Source of the DNA: Chaetoderma sp. LZ-2023a | Lineage: Eukaryota > Mollusca > Caudofoveata > Chaetodermatida > Chaetodermatidae | DNA: 64,000 nt | Direction of reading: 5' to 3' | Assembly (NCBI GenBank): GCA_034401795.1 | Contig: CM067374.1 | Coordinates: 96,226,140-96,290,139 of the forward strand | Part shown: in pieces, positions 45,094 to 55,214 of the stretch | Numbering within the stretch: the stretch's first letter is position 1 | Layout: every line of letters begins with the position of its first letter | Position numbers and translations under genes: made by a program | The notes under the pieces: model-generated | The model's database searches: none | Seen by the model: only the letters and a program-made list of their open reading frames with translations | What the model was told of the DNA's origin: nothing

Positions 45094-45667
45094 GCCGGTG
45101 CTGATCATTGCCCCATCAGGACACAGGAAAAACATCTTGCTGCGGGCTCTCCACGCCGAACATCTACACTCTCAATACATCCTTCTGATGTCTGACTCCA
45201 CCACTGAGGCGGTTGACAGTAATGATCAATGGTACAATGGCCCAATCACCAAGATGCAGAACCTGCAAGCACTGATGGAGAAGCTGCTGGCAGCCCGACC
45301 GACAGAACCACTTGTTCTAGTTATCGATGACCCTGCAATGGACCAGAAGACAGTCACCTACATCAGCAAGATCACCATGTGCATCCGGCACACAAAGATA
45401 ACTGTCTTCATCCTCTTTCAGAAGTACACCCGTGAGATCTAACCGGACATCCGCCACAATGCCTGGTTGCTATACTTCAGCTCCATGTGTGGACGTGCCC
45501 TGCTCGAGACCATATACGACAGCCTAACTCTCAAGGAGACCAAAGGGGACTTTATCGCAGGTGTACAGAGGGCAGCTGAGCTGTACCCCTTCATCTTCAG
45601 CAACAAGGAGACAGGTGAGCTGTCACACTTCAAGCCATCTCTGGAAAAGGTGCAGACCTTCACCTAA
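45071..45667 (+). pseudogene. A32/FtsK-HerA-like genome packaging ATPase
   Basis: One frame of 198 codons with TAA at 45440-45442. The P-loop region VLIIAPSGHRKNILL sits at residues 10-24, where family members have a GPSGSGKS/T-type loop. The second glycine and the Ser/Thr after lysine are replaced (R and N), so nucleotide binding is probably lost. Walker B LVLVIDDPAMD at about 78-88. Downstream, MCIRHTKITVFILFQKYT matches the position of the conserved helix with an asparagine/glutamine sensor, and DIRHNAWLLYF follows. Size matches Polinton ATPases. Role: pumping DNA into capsids, by family. Confidence 0.75.
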
Positions 45668-45738
45668 AAGCTGAATCCAGCCAGGAAACTAGCCTGCTCT
45701 ACGTGACATCACTGACAGACTGTCGGCCGCAACTTTTT

Positions 45739-46614
45739 TCATTCATCAGAAGGCTGCGCACTCTCCACTACTTCGTCTGCAGTCTCTGCTACCTCGTCAG
45801 ATGCTTGAGGAACTTCGTCAGAAGCTTGAAGAACTTCGGCAGTTTCGTCAGAATCCTGTCGCTTAAACTGTTGCTGAAACTCTATCCACTGAGGCTCAGA
45901 GTCTAGGACTCTCTGCTTCTGGAACTTCTCACGGAAGACCCACTTTTTACATGTGCGACTAGCATCGTGCTTGCGAGTGGATTTGATGAAGTAGTCCTGG
46001 TAGTTATCTGGGAATTTCAGAAATGCTGGCAGATTACTGGCCAATCTCCTGCGCCCTCTCTCATTGAAGATGTGCTCAATAGCCTCCTTGCGGCCAACAG
46101 AGAACCCCTCCTGAGTACCTTCTGCATGACCAGTGTCATGGCTCTCTGCTACAGCAGCACTGACCTCCTCCCTGAAGTAGTTATTTGCACCAGACTGGAG
46201 GCTATCCAGCAGCTCTTCCTGGCTATGGAGGCTAAATACGGCAGCCCACTTTCAAACCGTTAGTAGATCTTTGGGATCGACCCTCGCCCTTTGGAGAGCT
46301 AGAATAACAGTACTGTTGGTTTGGGCCACAGGTAGGTTGAGTGCCCTGCCCTGGGTGCTGTCAAACTTCCGGTAGAGTATCCGAGTCAGGAGTTCTTTTG
46401 TACTACGAGCTGGCGCTCCTTCCTCTATGGCGGCCAGTATCTCCACATCAGACGGAGGTGTAACCTTGGCTCGCTCGTGGACAATGTTGATGTCACGAAG
46501 CAGTCCTCGGACCCTGTCACAGTGGGACAGTGCACGCCATGGCTGTCATGCTGGCTGTGATGCGGACTTGTCCTGCTGCCTATAGACAATCTGCTGGAGA
46601 ACTTTACCAAACAT
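45739..46614 (-). pseudogene. Polinton protein with acidic repeat tail, two in-frame TGA
   Basis: One frame from ATG 46614 to 45739, cut by TGA at 46546-46548 and 46252-46254. Helical text EILAAIEEGAPARSTKELLT, FDSTQGRALNLPVAQTNSTV, then LPAFLKFPDNYQDYFIKSTR, KWVFREKFQKQRVLDSEPQW. The C-terminus has repeated QASDE-type units (about four). Reads away from a shared promoter with 46654. No family recognised. Confidence 0.5.
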
Positions 46615-46653
46615 GGCAGCCGTTTAAACCCTCTATATACCCAGACCGTAAAC
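46615..46653. promoter_or_regulatory. Bidirectional promoter between 46614 and 46654
   Basis: GTTTAAACC then CTC then TATATAC on the plus strand; the minus strand reads TATATAGAGGGTTTAAAC toward the ATG at 46614. The palindromic GTTTAAAC serves both directions. Confidence 0.6.
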
Positions 46654-47685
46654 ATGCTGCAGTATGTGCAACATCCAGATGGGGCCATTGAACCCACGAC
46701 ATCACACCACACTGATCCGCGGAAGGACTGCCTGATGGTCATTCGACCCAGTATACACGATGAGAACCCGTTGTCCGCTGCTGGGAAGTACATCGACTTT
46801 GAAATCTCGGCACAGATCCACGAGATCAAGAGCATGACACTCGAGTTCAAGCTTCAGAGCACAATAGAACAGTTGGTAGAGCTCCCGCAGGTTCTGAACA
46901 GGTGGGAGATCGTGCAGAGCAACATCACCATGGACACCACCTATGTGAACGATAAGTACCGAGTCCTGGGCCCGCTGGCTCATGGACCAACCTTCTATGC
47001 GAAGGGAAAGGGGTACTACGCTGTGGGGTGCAATGAGGGGTTCATGGAATTCGAAGTACAGGCAGGTGTCGAGAAGCCTGTGGCAGTTCCACTCTTAACT
47101 GTCCTCGAGAACATACACGTGAATCCGGCTGCCATGCAGGATAGGCTGTTCCTCAGGGTGTACACTGAATGGCTTGCAGATGCGATGATGAATGCTCCAA
47201 GACTTCATGTCTGGCATGACGAGAATGACCAGGATCTGAAGCAAACAGGTTCCAAACAGCGGATCGTGCATGTGGAGCGAGAACAACAGCAGGTCCAAGC
47301 CACAGCTAACCAACGGGTAGAGCTGGTTCTGAAGGGAGGAGCCATCCAGCAGGTGGATAAGCTAGACGACTTCAAGCTTGTGGTTGCTGGGACCAATGTT
47401 CTTGGTGAGGTACGCGAGCTGGCTGACTGCCAACTCTACAGACAGAAAACTAAGTCATATGCACTTCTGCGACCAACCAGTGGAAGTGATGCCCTCGAGT
47501 CGGCACTCGAGGGCCGTCACCACCTTGGGGGCAGGAACATCCCACCTAATTAGGGCAACCGGCTCAGCTTCAACATCGGAAACCTCATAGCTGGGACTCG
47601 CCCATTAGGTGTGATGGTACTTTACTTTGGCTGTGCTAAGGTATGCGTGTCGAACACATCAGGTATTCAGCTTGAGCGTGCGTAG
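46654..47685 (+). pseudogene. Polinton protein, ~344 codons, candidate capsid component
   Basis: A long frame, ATG 46654, with a single TAG at 47551-47553 and an open continuation to TAG 47683-47685. Beta-rich text: IEPTTSHHTDPRKDCLMVIR, GKYIDFEISAQIHEIKSMTL, LNRWEIVQSNITMDTTYVND, FLRVYTEWLADAMMNAPRLH, and at the end FNIGNLIAGTRPLGVMVLYF. The length and beta content would fit a single-jelly-roll minor capsid (penton-like) protein of Polintons, but this is inference without an alignment. Confidence 0.5.
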
Positions 47686-48041
47686 AGCACGACTCCTGTC
47701 AACACCACTGCAGCTGCCACCACTACTATAAGCTCTGCTGTCTTCTGACCTGTCGATGCTTCATAGTCGAGCGTTGGCTCAGATATCTTTACAGCCTCAT
47801 AGTACTCATCGAGACTCTCATCTGCCTCTTAGAGGCTCTGTGTGGCCTGAGCTCGGGGTTGTCGTCGGCGTGCCTCTCTCTGGCACATATGCTCGAGTGC
47901 TTTGCGGTACTCAAACTTCTCCTTAGACAGCGTCTCCATCGCCTGGTTATGACGCTCACGCGTGACCTCTGCCACCTTCTTGTCAGCGAATCCGCAGTTC
48001 ACTAAGGCAAGCATGCCCGCATTCAAGATTGCGGAGGCCAT
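47667..48041 (-). pseudogene. Small Polinton membrane protein, one in-frame stop
   Basis: ATG 48041. N-terminal hydrophobic patch ASAILNAGMLALVNCGF, a long charged helix (VAEVTRERHNQAMETLSKEK, FEYRKALEHMCQREARRRQP). TAA at 47829-47831 is followed in frame by a membrane segment AELIVVVAAAVVLTGVVLYA and a stop at 47667-47669. The tail overlaps the end of the convergent gene by 19 bases. Confidence 0.5.
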
Positions 48042-48090
48042 GCTATAGACTACAGTTTAAAGCTACTATATAGCTGCCCCAGCGACGGGT
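48042..48090. promoter_or_regulatory. Bidirectional promoter between 48041 and 48091
   Basis: Plus: GTTTAAAGCTACTATATAG. Minus: CTTTAAACTGTAGTCTATAG directly before the ATG at 48041. Same design as 46615-46653. Confidence 0.55.
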
Positions 48091-48528
48091 ATGTATGAAC
48101 CAGAGGCCTCTGAAGATCCAGTCGAGGATATAGATAATGAGGACTATGAGGAGGACTATGATGAGGATGATTATCATGCAGACGACTGCGATGTAGCAGA
48201 GACCGCAGGTGAGTATGATGATGTAGAGCCTGAATCCCTCAAGCTAGTACACAGAGCATAAGGAATCTATCACACTTATGTAAACGGTTCTATTGGGTCA
48301 CTGGCAGCAGTTGGGGCTCTGATCGCTCTGTTCACAATGAAGGCTGGCGAGACAGTCTGCAAGATCGCCAACAATGCTCTCCATGGGGTGGAGAAGATTT
48401 CTGAAGCCATACCAGCCATCGCCTCAGAAGTAGGTACGTTCTTCGGAGTCGCAGGCCCTTGGCTACCATATGTTGCCATAGCACTCGTGGCCATCTATGC
48501 CGCCGAACATTTAAGCCATACTATATAA
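48091..48528 (+). pseudogene. Acidic Tyr/Asp-rich protein with C-terminal membrane segment
   Basis: ATG 48091; residues 1-55 are very acidic (EDIDNEDYEEDYDEDDYHAD). TAA at 48259-48261, then in frame a hydrophobic part SIGSLAAVGALIALFTMKAG, an amphipathic helix, and ATFFGVAG-type segment ending PWLPYVAIALVAIYAAEHL. The stop TAA (48526-48528) is embedded in the TATATAA box of the integrase gene. Confidence 0.5.
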
Positions 48529-48530
48529 GG
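48509..48530 (+). promoter_or_regulatory. Gene-boundary motif before integrase
   Basis: ATTTAAGCC, four bases, TATATAA, then ATG 48531. The whole motif lies in the end of the preceding coding frame. Confidence 0.6.
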
Positions 48531-49672
48531 ATGGAATCTCTGTACGACCTGGTCAAGTCCCTCAACTTCCGAGGGTTGGTCGATAAACTACTGTTCAGTG
48601 AGGATCCAGCAGAGACTAGACACCAGTGTACGGAGGTGTTTGAGGAGGTCTTCAGTGACGGTCGAATGAATGATGGCCATCTGTTCGTCTGTTCGTCTGT
48701 TTAGAGTTCACCCAGGCTGTGCCCAGGTGATGAAATCCGGGAGTTTATCAACCATCTTTCTTGACGAACTCTACTATCAGCCTGGTGGATATTACCATGC
48801 GCCCCCTCAACTACTTGAGGCCACCCGTCGCAAGGGCCACAACTTCACATTGGAGACAGTTAGCCAGTGCCTCAGCTGTCAGGCAATGTGGCAGATATAC
48901 AGACCTCGTCCACGGCACATCAGGCATGCCCATTTCGAGGAAACTGTCCCGAACAGAGTTCACCAGGCAGATGTTCTATTCCTTCCACACGAGTCGGTTG
49001 GTCGCAAGACCTACAAGTATGCCCTCACCATCGTCGATATTGCCAGCAGGTACAAGGCGCCAGTACTGCTCACAGACAAGTCGGAATTGTTGCAGATGGA
49101 TGAGGGTAAGGAGTTCAGAGGGAATACTGCAGCCCTCATGAGAAAACATGGTGAGGCAGTTAGGCGAGGCGAGGTAGGGCATCACCGTGCCCAGGCTATC
49201 ATTGAGTGGTGGAATCGGACACTGCCAGAGAGACTGTTCCCACACCAATACGCCTAGGAAATGGCCGCCAAGTGAACGTTCTAGAGTATGGGTGAGAGGG
49301 CTGCCTGCTGTGGTGGAGAGATCCAATGCCGAGGTTACTAGGCTAATCGGGAAGAAGCCGGTAGAGGCTATCAGACACTCTGCTGGTCACAGCTCTAGAG
49401 GAGCGAACAATGGAGAGGAGTGCCTACCACCTGATGCTCTGGTTCGGTACCTGTATGAGCCTGGTGAGCTGGAAGGTGGCCGACGGCGTGCAACAGATCC
49501 TAACTGGTCGATAGATGTTCACAGGCTTGACAGGTATGTGGAGGTGGAGGGGCGGCCTACACTGTACTACCTGGCATGCCAGCACGGAGTGCCTAGGCGA
49601 CCATTTGTCATAGAAGAGCTTCAGCTAGTCACTGAAGACACACAGCTACCACCCCCTAGGGTGCTAACATGA
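48531..49672 (+). pseudogene. Polinton integrase (retroviral-type DDE), broken
   Basis: N-terminus ESLYDLVKSLNFRGLVDKLL. A CTGTTCGT triplication near 48680-48705 shifts the frame. The second frame (to 49257) holds the Zn-finger region (LETVSQCLSCQAMWQIYRP), first Asp in HQADVLFLPHE, the core KYALTIVDIASRYKAPVLLT, second Asp in LLQMDEGKEFRG, and Glu in IIEWWNRTLPERLF. Between LLTDK and LLQMD about 25 residues usual for the family are missing. A third frame continues EVTRLIGKKPVEAIRHSAGH and a chromodomain-like C-terminus ENGRRRATDPNW-type text to 49672. Role: insertion of the element with a 6-bp target duplication. Confidence 0.85.
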
Positions 49673-49763
49673 TACTCGATGGACTCGGTATGGACCCCCC
49701 CCCCCCCATCTGGCAGCACATGGTGCTTATCATAGTAAGCGGAGAGTCCGAGTTTTTCCTACG

Positions 49764-52700
49764 TCACCATACCGTGGTTGCGCGTGCGTAGGCCTCGGTT
49801 TTTAGCTCTCTGCACCCCACCATGTAGGGCACTGTAGACCTCTGCCAAGAGACCTCATTCTGCCGCTTTGACATTCCCTTAGCCGAGCACTTACTTGCAG
49901 CTGCGCTCTCCACATAGAGCAGAGAGCGATGCCATGAGAGCCTTCGAACTCGAGCTTGAACAGTCCCGGAGTCAGTCCAGACCATTTGTCCCAAGCAAGC
50001 CAGTCCCCGCTTATGAGCCTCATACTCTGCTCGCATCTCAGGACGAATGACGTCGTCGAGGTAGGAGCCTGCTATAGTGATATACACGGGGTCAGTGTCC
50101 ATCTGCAGGTACTCAAAGCTGTCACGAGCTACGTAGCGATCGAGGAAGTCGTAGTAGAACTCCAGCATTCGCAGCTTCGTGAGCTCATAAATGGCTATCT
50201 CCACCTGGAAGCGCCTTCGAATAGTGATTCTCGGCTTGCGACTCTGGAGCTCGTATGACTCACTGATCTCCTCGACATCTTCGAACCGTGCACTATGCAG
50301 GGCCTTGTCTACCATGCGTTCATCCTTCATAAAGCTGGTGTTGCTATGGCATTCCAGGGCCTCGATGAGCTTCCTGTAGGCACTGTTGCCGAAGAGTTTG
50401 AAGAGATCTGCCAAGAGCGCTTTGCTCTTATCTACATCTCCCGAGTGGTGGGCCTCCATAACATTCTCCACGAACCACTCGAATGGGTGCTTGGCCTCAT
50501 AGTCTATGGCGCGGTATACAGCAATGATCTCCAGGCCATGGGTTATATACCACTTGAGTGTCGGTGCGTACAGCAGCCGCTTCTTGCCAGAGAGGGCACC
50601 GACCAGCTTCTGGGTGGTGGGTCGCTTCCGCCCTGTATGCTCTAGATATGCCTGCATCTCAGAAGAGATGGCCTCTACTGGGATCTCGCAGTTATAGAAG
50701 AGTGTGGGCATTTCCTCGAACTTTGCCCACAGAGCCTTAGAGACCTCTATATCCACCTCAGCAAATCCAAACCAGCGGTCTGCTAGGAGCTCCTCCTTAA
50801 AGCTGGCTACACCACTGGCACCGGACCAATGGCTCCTTACCACAGGGCATCTCTTTGGCCATCGTTGACAGGTACAGAGCATTTGCGTCGTAGCCGAGTA
50901 GACGTTGGCAGACCCGCCCACTCTGGCGGATGCATGCCACACCTGCCTCGTGGTATCTGGTGAACACGATGCTGGGCCCTCCAACAACCATGTCCTTCAG
51001 CATCTCGTAGGCCTCCTTGCCCAGAGAGTAGAGGCTAACATCCGGCATGTGCTGAGCGGTTCCACATAGGAGGTACTGCAGTGACACACGTGGGAGCGAG
51101 AGGCTCACAGTAAGTAAAGGCTCATCTATTTCTCGTTCTGTGCAGAACTCTCGCATCTGCTCTAGGGCTTCGATGAATGGACTGACGTCCAGGTTGTTGT
51201 AGTATCGCAGCCAGTCGGCGAATGTCTGGTTACATTTTTCCCACTCTGTTTGCGTCAAGAGGTAGCCACCCTTAAGCTTAGATGTCCATGCTGAGTAGTC
51301 AGGAAGCCCTGGATAGTTGAACTTCTCATGTGTGTCAAACCATTCATATGGGAGCCAGCTCTTCTGCTGTGTACACCCGTAAGCTTTGACACATACCTCG
51401 TATGAGACTCCTGGGCCGAGGTAGTTCAGCACATCGAGAAACCGTAGCTCAGGTGTTATGAGGAACATGGTCTGACTAGCCTTTTTGGTGACTTTCACTG
51501 TACCTGTACTGTCAGTCAGCTCGTCGACAAAGTACTTCTTGATGAGGTTCAGGTCATACCACCCAGAGTTGAACCCCAATACAGGCACTTGGTCACACCA
51601 CTCGTTGATCAGTCGCTGCTGTCGATTTGGGAGCTTGTCCAGGTCTATTGGTATGTACTGTGCCATAACCCTTGTCCGGATTAGAAATGCTCGCCATTGG
51701 ATCACCAGCATGAACTCTCTGATCAGTTCTTTGGGGTCAGGATTGCAGAGGTAAGTTGGTTCACTCGTGGTGCCCTCTAAGGAGCAACCAACTGACACAG
51801 AGATAGGTATGTGAGTACTCTCGATCGTGAGAGTCTCCGTAGGATGAGTCTTGATACCATCTAGGAGTGCTTCGAAGTCATAAACTATGAAGTGTGGGTA
51901 TAGGACAGTCCGAACTCGTTTAGGGACGCTTGGATAGCGTTTTATACAGCACTCCCACTGTACCACAAGCATGCATCCAGACGATCTCAGTTTCTCCTCT
52001 CTCAGGACTGTCTTGTGGTATCTTTGTTCGGCATGCTCACCTCGCTGGTGTTGTGGACACCCATGCCAGTGACAGCCATGGAACTGGTAAACGGTGTTGG
52101 TGGTCGGATCATAACCATCTACGGGAGCACCCTCAATCCAACACTCTCCACCATGACCACACTCTACATGGTGTATGTGTACGCCTCTGTTTCTCGACTC
52201 ATACTCGATCCAATGAGTAGCCGCTGAACTGGATGGCTGGGGCGGATAGAAGGCTTTCTCATATGCAGACTGTGGTGCCTCAACCTTCTAGCCAGGATAC
52301 ACGATTGTTGTTTTGCTGCCTGTACAGCGATCAACATGGCGTTGAAGATGGCATGCCTGTGTAAACCTCTGCTGACAGTGACTGCAGACTAGTGTATGTG
52401 CCAGCTTGGATATGTACTTGATGTAGAAGGCGTGGTGGTCCCACACTCCGATGGTCATGGTGTCACGGTAGTGAGCCGCTTGCCTGATAAAGTGCCAGGT
52501 CCCCTCTTCAGTTGGTTCATACACACGAATCCCGATCTTGGCGAAGAACTCTACCTTGTCCAGCTGATCCAGCGAGGTCATGGGGACATCAGGTAATGTC
52601 GCTGTTGTGCCATAGAACTTTGTGGCAAGCTCTCGTGCAGGAGCTGTACTTCTATCAGCTCTCACTCCTCGATGGACTGCTAGACATCTCCAGAGACACA

Positions 52701-53575
52701 TGTTGGCCCTGTAGGTGTCGAGGGCAGTCATACTCTTCTTCTGCCGTAGCCAGTCTGGGAGAGGGCCTGTCTCAAGCAGAGGTTGGCGGTCGATGACAGC
52801 CTTGACCTCAACGTTGATTGATCGAACGGAAGCCCACTTGGTGTTGGGCTGATCGATATTGTCTGTGTCGAGGCGGGCTTGCTCTCTTGTTGCCACCCAG
52901 TCCTGAGCTGCTCCTATCGTGTTCAGCCACGGGCTCCCTGGAGCATTCTTGTGGAACAGCATCACCCTACCGTCTTTGATGTGACAGATGCGATAGGTAT
53001 GGGTGTAGCGGAGGTAGAAGGCATTCTGGACAGTCTGCTGGATCCTTTGCATGATCTGACCTGTGAGGTCTCCTTCTAGACCTCTGAAGAATGTCCAGCA
53101 TGCTGACCTGTGTTCTCTATCCTCTGTCTCCCTTTCGCCGAGACGCTGGTCGAGAATGTGTTCACCTTCTCGCCTCATGCTCCGGGCTAAGGGTTCAGAC
53201 CTCGGCCCCCTCATCACTCGATTAGTGATCCTGCATAGGAGAGGTAAGCGCTCTAGTGGATGGTCCGCCCTCCGCCTCGCTACAGTCTTGGCTCGCAAGC
53301 TAGTAGTCACCTCCTCGTCCAACTGATGAAGCTCATGTATCCGCTGCGCTTTCTTGTAGGGATTCCAAGGATCATATTTGGTATGCGCTGGATACCTTCC
53401 TGTCTTCCTTGCTCGGGAGAGTCGCTTCTGCCACTCCTCGGCACGGACCTGTCCAATCATCTGGAGCAGGTCGGCTTTCTTGGCCTTAGGGTAGCCTCTA
53501 AGGCCAAATTGCTTTGCAATAGCGCGAAGCTGTGCAACAGTAATCGTGGTGTATGTCCCTGTGGATGCCTGTCTC
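49764..53575 (-). pseudogene. Protein-primed family B DNA polymerase (Polinton POLB)
   Basis: About 1,250 codons. A SAP-like motif (TVAQLRAIAKQFGLRGYPKA) lies upstream of the first ATG (53460), so the true start is unclear. A C2H2 finger CSHCQQRFTQACHLQRHVDRC-type pattern is near 52310-52380, and the YQFHGCHWHGC motif near 52080. Exonuclease motifs: IVYDFEALL, GFNSGWYDLNLIKK, YYNNLDVSPF. Polymerase motifs: A GYDANALYLS, B KLFGNSAYRK, C LQMDTDPVYI (usual form DTDS). Damage: TAG 52288-52290, frameshift near 50800-50990, and two shifts near 49900-50000. Role: protein-primed replication from the element termini. Confidence 0.93.
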
Positions 53576-53760
53576 TAAGTGGGCGTTCAGACCCTATTAT
53601 GTGTGGCGATCAGTACCTGTGGGGTGGACCATCATGTCGATGTGATGTGGATGCTTGTCTCTAAATGGGCGTTCAGACCCTATTATGTGTGGGAATCACA
53701 AGGCGATCAGGACCTGTGGGTGGCCAATCGTGTCATGTGATACCGATGGAGACTATGTGT
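53576..53760. repeat. Two-copy direct repeat at the 5' end of POLB
   Basis: CTCTAAGTGGGCGTTCAGAC and CCTATTATGTGTGG appear at about 53573 and 53657, followed in each by GCGATCAG-ACCTGTGGG. A further partial copy, CTCTAAATGGGCGTTCA, lies at 55510. Confidence 0.8.
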
Positions 53761-53904
53761 GAGAAAGTGTATGCTTATATTGTACCGAGAAATCACTTTA
53801 TTCTCGTCGTTCTTGGTACCAATCAGGACCGGAATGAAGCGAGAATTTCAAAACTGTTTACCATTTTAAAATCGGACCTGAAATGGCCGAGTTATCCACA
53901 AGTG

Positions 53905-53990
53905 CTAATAGTGAGATTTGAACCTGTGATTTTAAGTTTGCCAATAAACACAAAAATGAGAATCTAACACGTTAAGTACTTCGGCCATGT
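53905..53990 (-). ncRNA. tRNA-like sequence 1 in Polinton
   Basis: Minus strand: CATGGCCGAAGTACTTAACG (box A-like, Leu/Ser D-arm style) and, about 50 bases on, ACAGGTTCAAATCTC (box B). A TTTT run follows at 53871-53868. The intervening anticodon arm is not convincing, so this is a tRNA-like or pol III-promoter-like sequence, not a clear tRNA. Confidence 0.4.
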
Positions 53991-54084
53991 ATTAGTTTTA
54001 TTGCTGCGCTACATGTGTGAGATGTGGTCGATGTTCAGGAGCTGATACGTGGGAGAGCGCATTGAGAGGTTGGTGGGCGAGGGA

Positions 54085-54297
54085 TCACTGCATTATTTCT
54101 TGCTTCCACTCTTGTTCCAACTCGATAGCAGCATCCACATCAAAACTGCAAACCGTTTCTAAATAATTCATATACTTGAAGAGTTTGTCCATCGCTATCA
54201 CAGTCATCGGATAATGCGTAAGGCATGGTACTTTTTCTCGTCGCGCCGCACACCATACATCATGCATGCATGACCATAGCTCCTCAGGCCAGCCCAT
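54085..54297 (-). CDS. Small Polinton reading frame, 70 codons
   Basis: Reads GWPEELWSCMHDVWCAARRE, a hydrophobic helix, then SFDVDAAIELEQEWKQEI. Open and ATG-started between two repeat segments, but no conserved motif was recognised and no boundary motif precedes it. It may be chance. Confidence 0.3.
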   Translation of the reverse strand: MGWPEELWSCMHDVWCAARREKVPCLTHYPMTVIAMDKLFKYMNYLETVCSFDVDAAIELEQEWKQEIMQ

Positions 54298-54499
54298 TGT
54301 GTGTAATATTGTTTGTAGATGAGCGTTTACACGTAGTTGAGTGTTTAGTGTATGATCGCCTGTTTACCAATGGATGATGCATCTAATTAGGTGTTAATGC
54401 GTAGCAGCTACTATTCTTGACTTTCAATGACTGTGCGAGTTGGTCCTGACATGTCTTACAGGTAAAGAGTAATTGTAGACATGTTTACCTTTTGCTAAC

Positions 54500-54570
54500 A
54501 ACGAGATTTGAACCTGTGATTTTACAATTTTAAAAGTGAATGATGCAACGAACTTACTCTCTCAGCCATG
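54500..54570 (-). ncRNA. tRNA-like sequence 2 in Polinton
   Basis: Minus strand: CATGGCTGAGAGAGTAAGTT and, downstream, ATCACAGGTTCAAATCTCG. Same layout as sequence 1. Confidence 0.35.
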
Positions 54571-54837
54571 TATGTGTTAATATATATAGCTGATAAGTTA
54601 TGTGTTCACATGTTACTGCGCTATCAGCACTCTAGATCTTGACATCACTTCGAGATAACATGTATCAGCGATTTCACAACTCAGGGATAAAATTACTAAG
54701 CCACGTGTCAGTATTGTGAGAGAGTGTATGCGCATATTGTACTGAGAAATCACTTCATTCCAATGAAGCCAGAATTTCAAAACTGTTTACCATTTTAAAA
54801 TCGAACCAGAAATGACCGAGTTATCCACAAATGTTAA

Positions 54838-54912
54838 CAGCAAAATTTGAACCTGTGATTTTAAGTTTGCTAATAAACACAAATCTTACCCCTTAACTAC
54901 CTCGGCCATGTA
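54838..54912 (-). ncRNA. tRNA-like sequence 3 in Polinton
   Basis: Minus strand: CATGGCCGAGGTAGTTAAGG, GGTAAGATTTGTG, then ATCACAGGTTCAAATTTTGC. The D-arm part is the best match to a Leu/Ser tRNA of the four. Confidence 0.4.
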
Positions 54913-55155
54913 CGCATCAGTAATTATAGCCGATAATTATGTGTTTTCATTGCTGTATTGCTGCGCCAATCAGTCCCTCTAGATCTTGACCTCACTTCGA
55001 GATAACGTATATATATTATAGACTGTAGTTTTGTAGTTACCAGTGTGTTATTGATTTGTTTGCTATTATGGCACAAGTGTAGTTATCAGTGTGTTATTGA
55101 TCTGTTTGCTATTATTGCACAAAAATTAGTATCAGTATTTGTAATCCAATTATTG

Positions 55156-55214
55156 TTTGGCTCAGTTGATAACAGCGCTGAATTCTAGTAAAAAAAACAT
55201 GATTCAAATCTCTC
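55156..55214 (+). ncRNA. tRNA-like sequence 4 in Polinton, opposite strand
   Basis: TGGCTCAGTTGATAACAGCG (box A), CTGAATTCTAG, an A run, then GATTCAAATCTC (box B). Acceptor stem not found. Confidence 0.35.

Larger units (their letters stand above)
53762..55130. repeat. Polinton right-end non-coding region with duplicated segments
   Basis: 53762-53990 and 54718-54910 are diverged copies (GAGAAATCACTT, GAATTTCAAAACTGTTTACC, GAGTTATCCACAA, TTTGAACCTGTGATTTTAAG). 54500-54670 and 54840-55010 are partly duplicated as well (CTCTAGATCTTGAC, CACTTCGAGATAAC). 55032-55125 is a two-copy tandem (CAGTGTGTTATTGAT, TGTTTGCTATTAT). No large coding frame. Confidence 0.75.

Noticed and set aside
49956-53664. 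Plus-strand frames opposite POLB (up to 134 codons)
   Set aside because: Antisense shadows of a strongly coding minus strand; no domains and no boundary motif before them.
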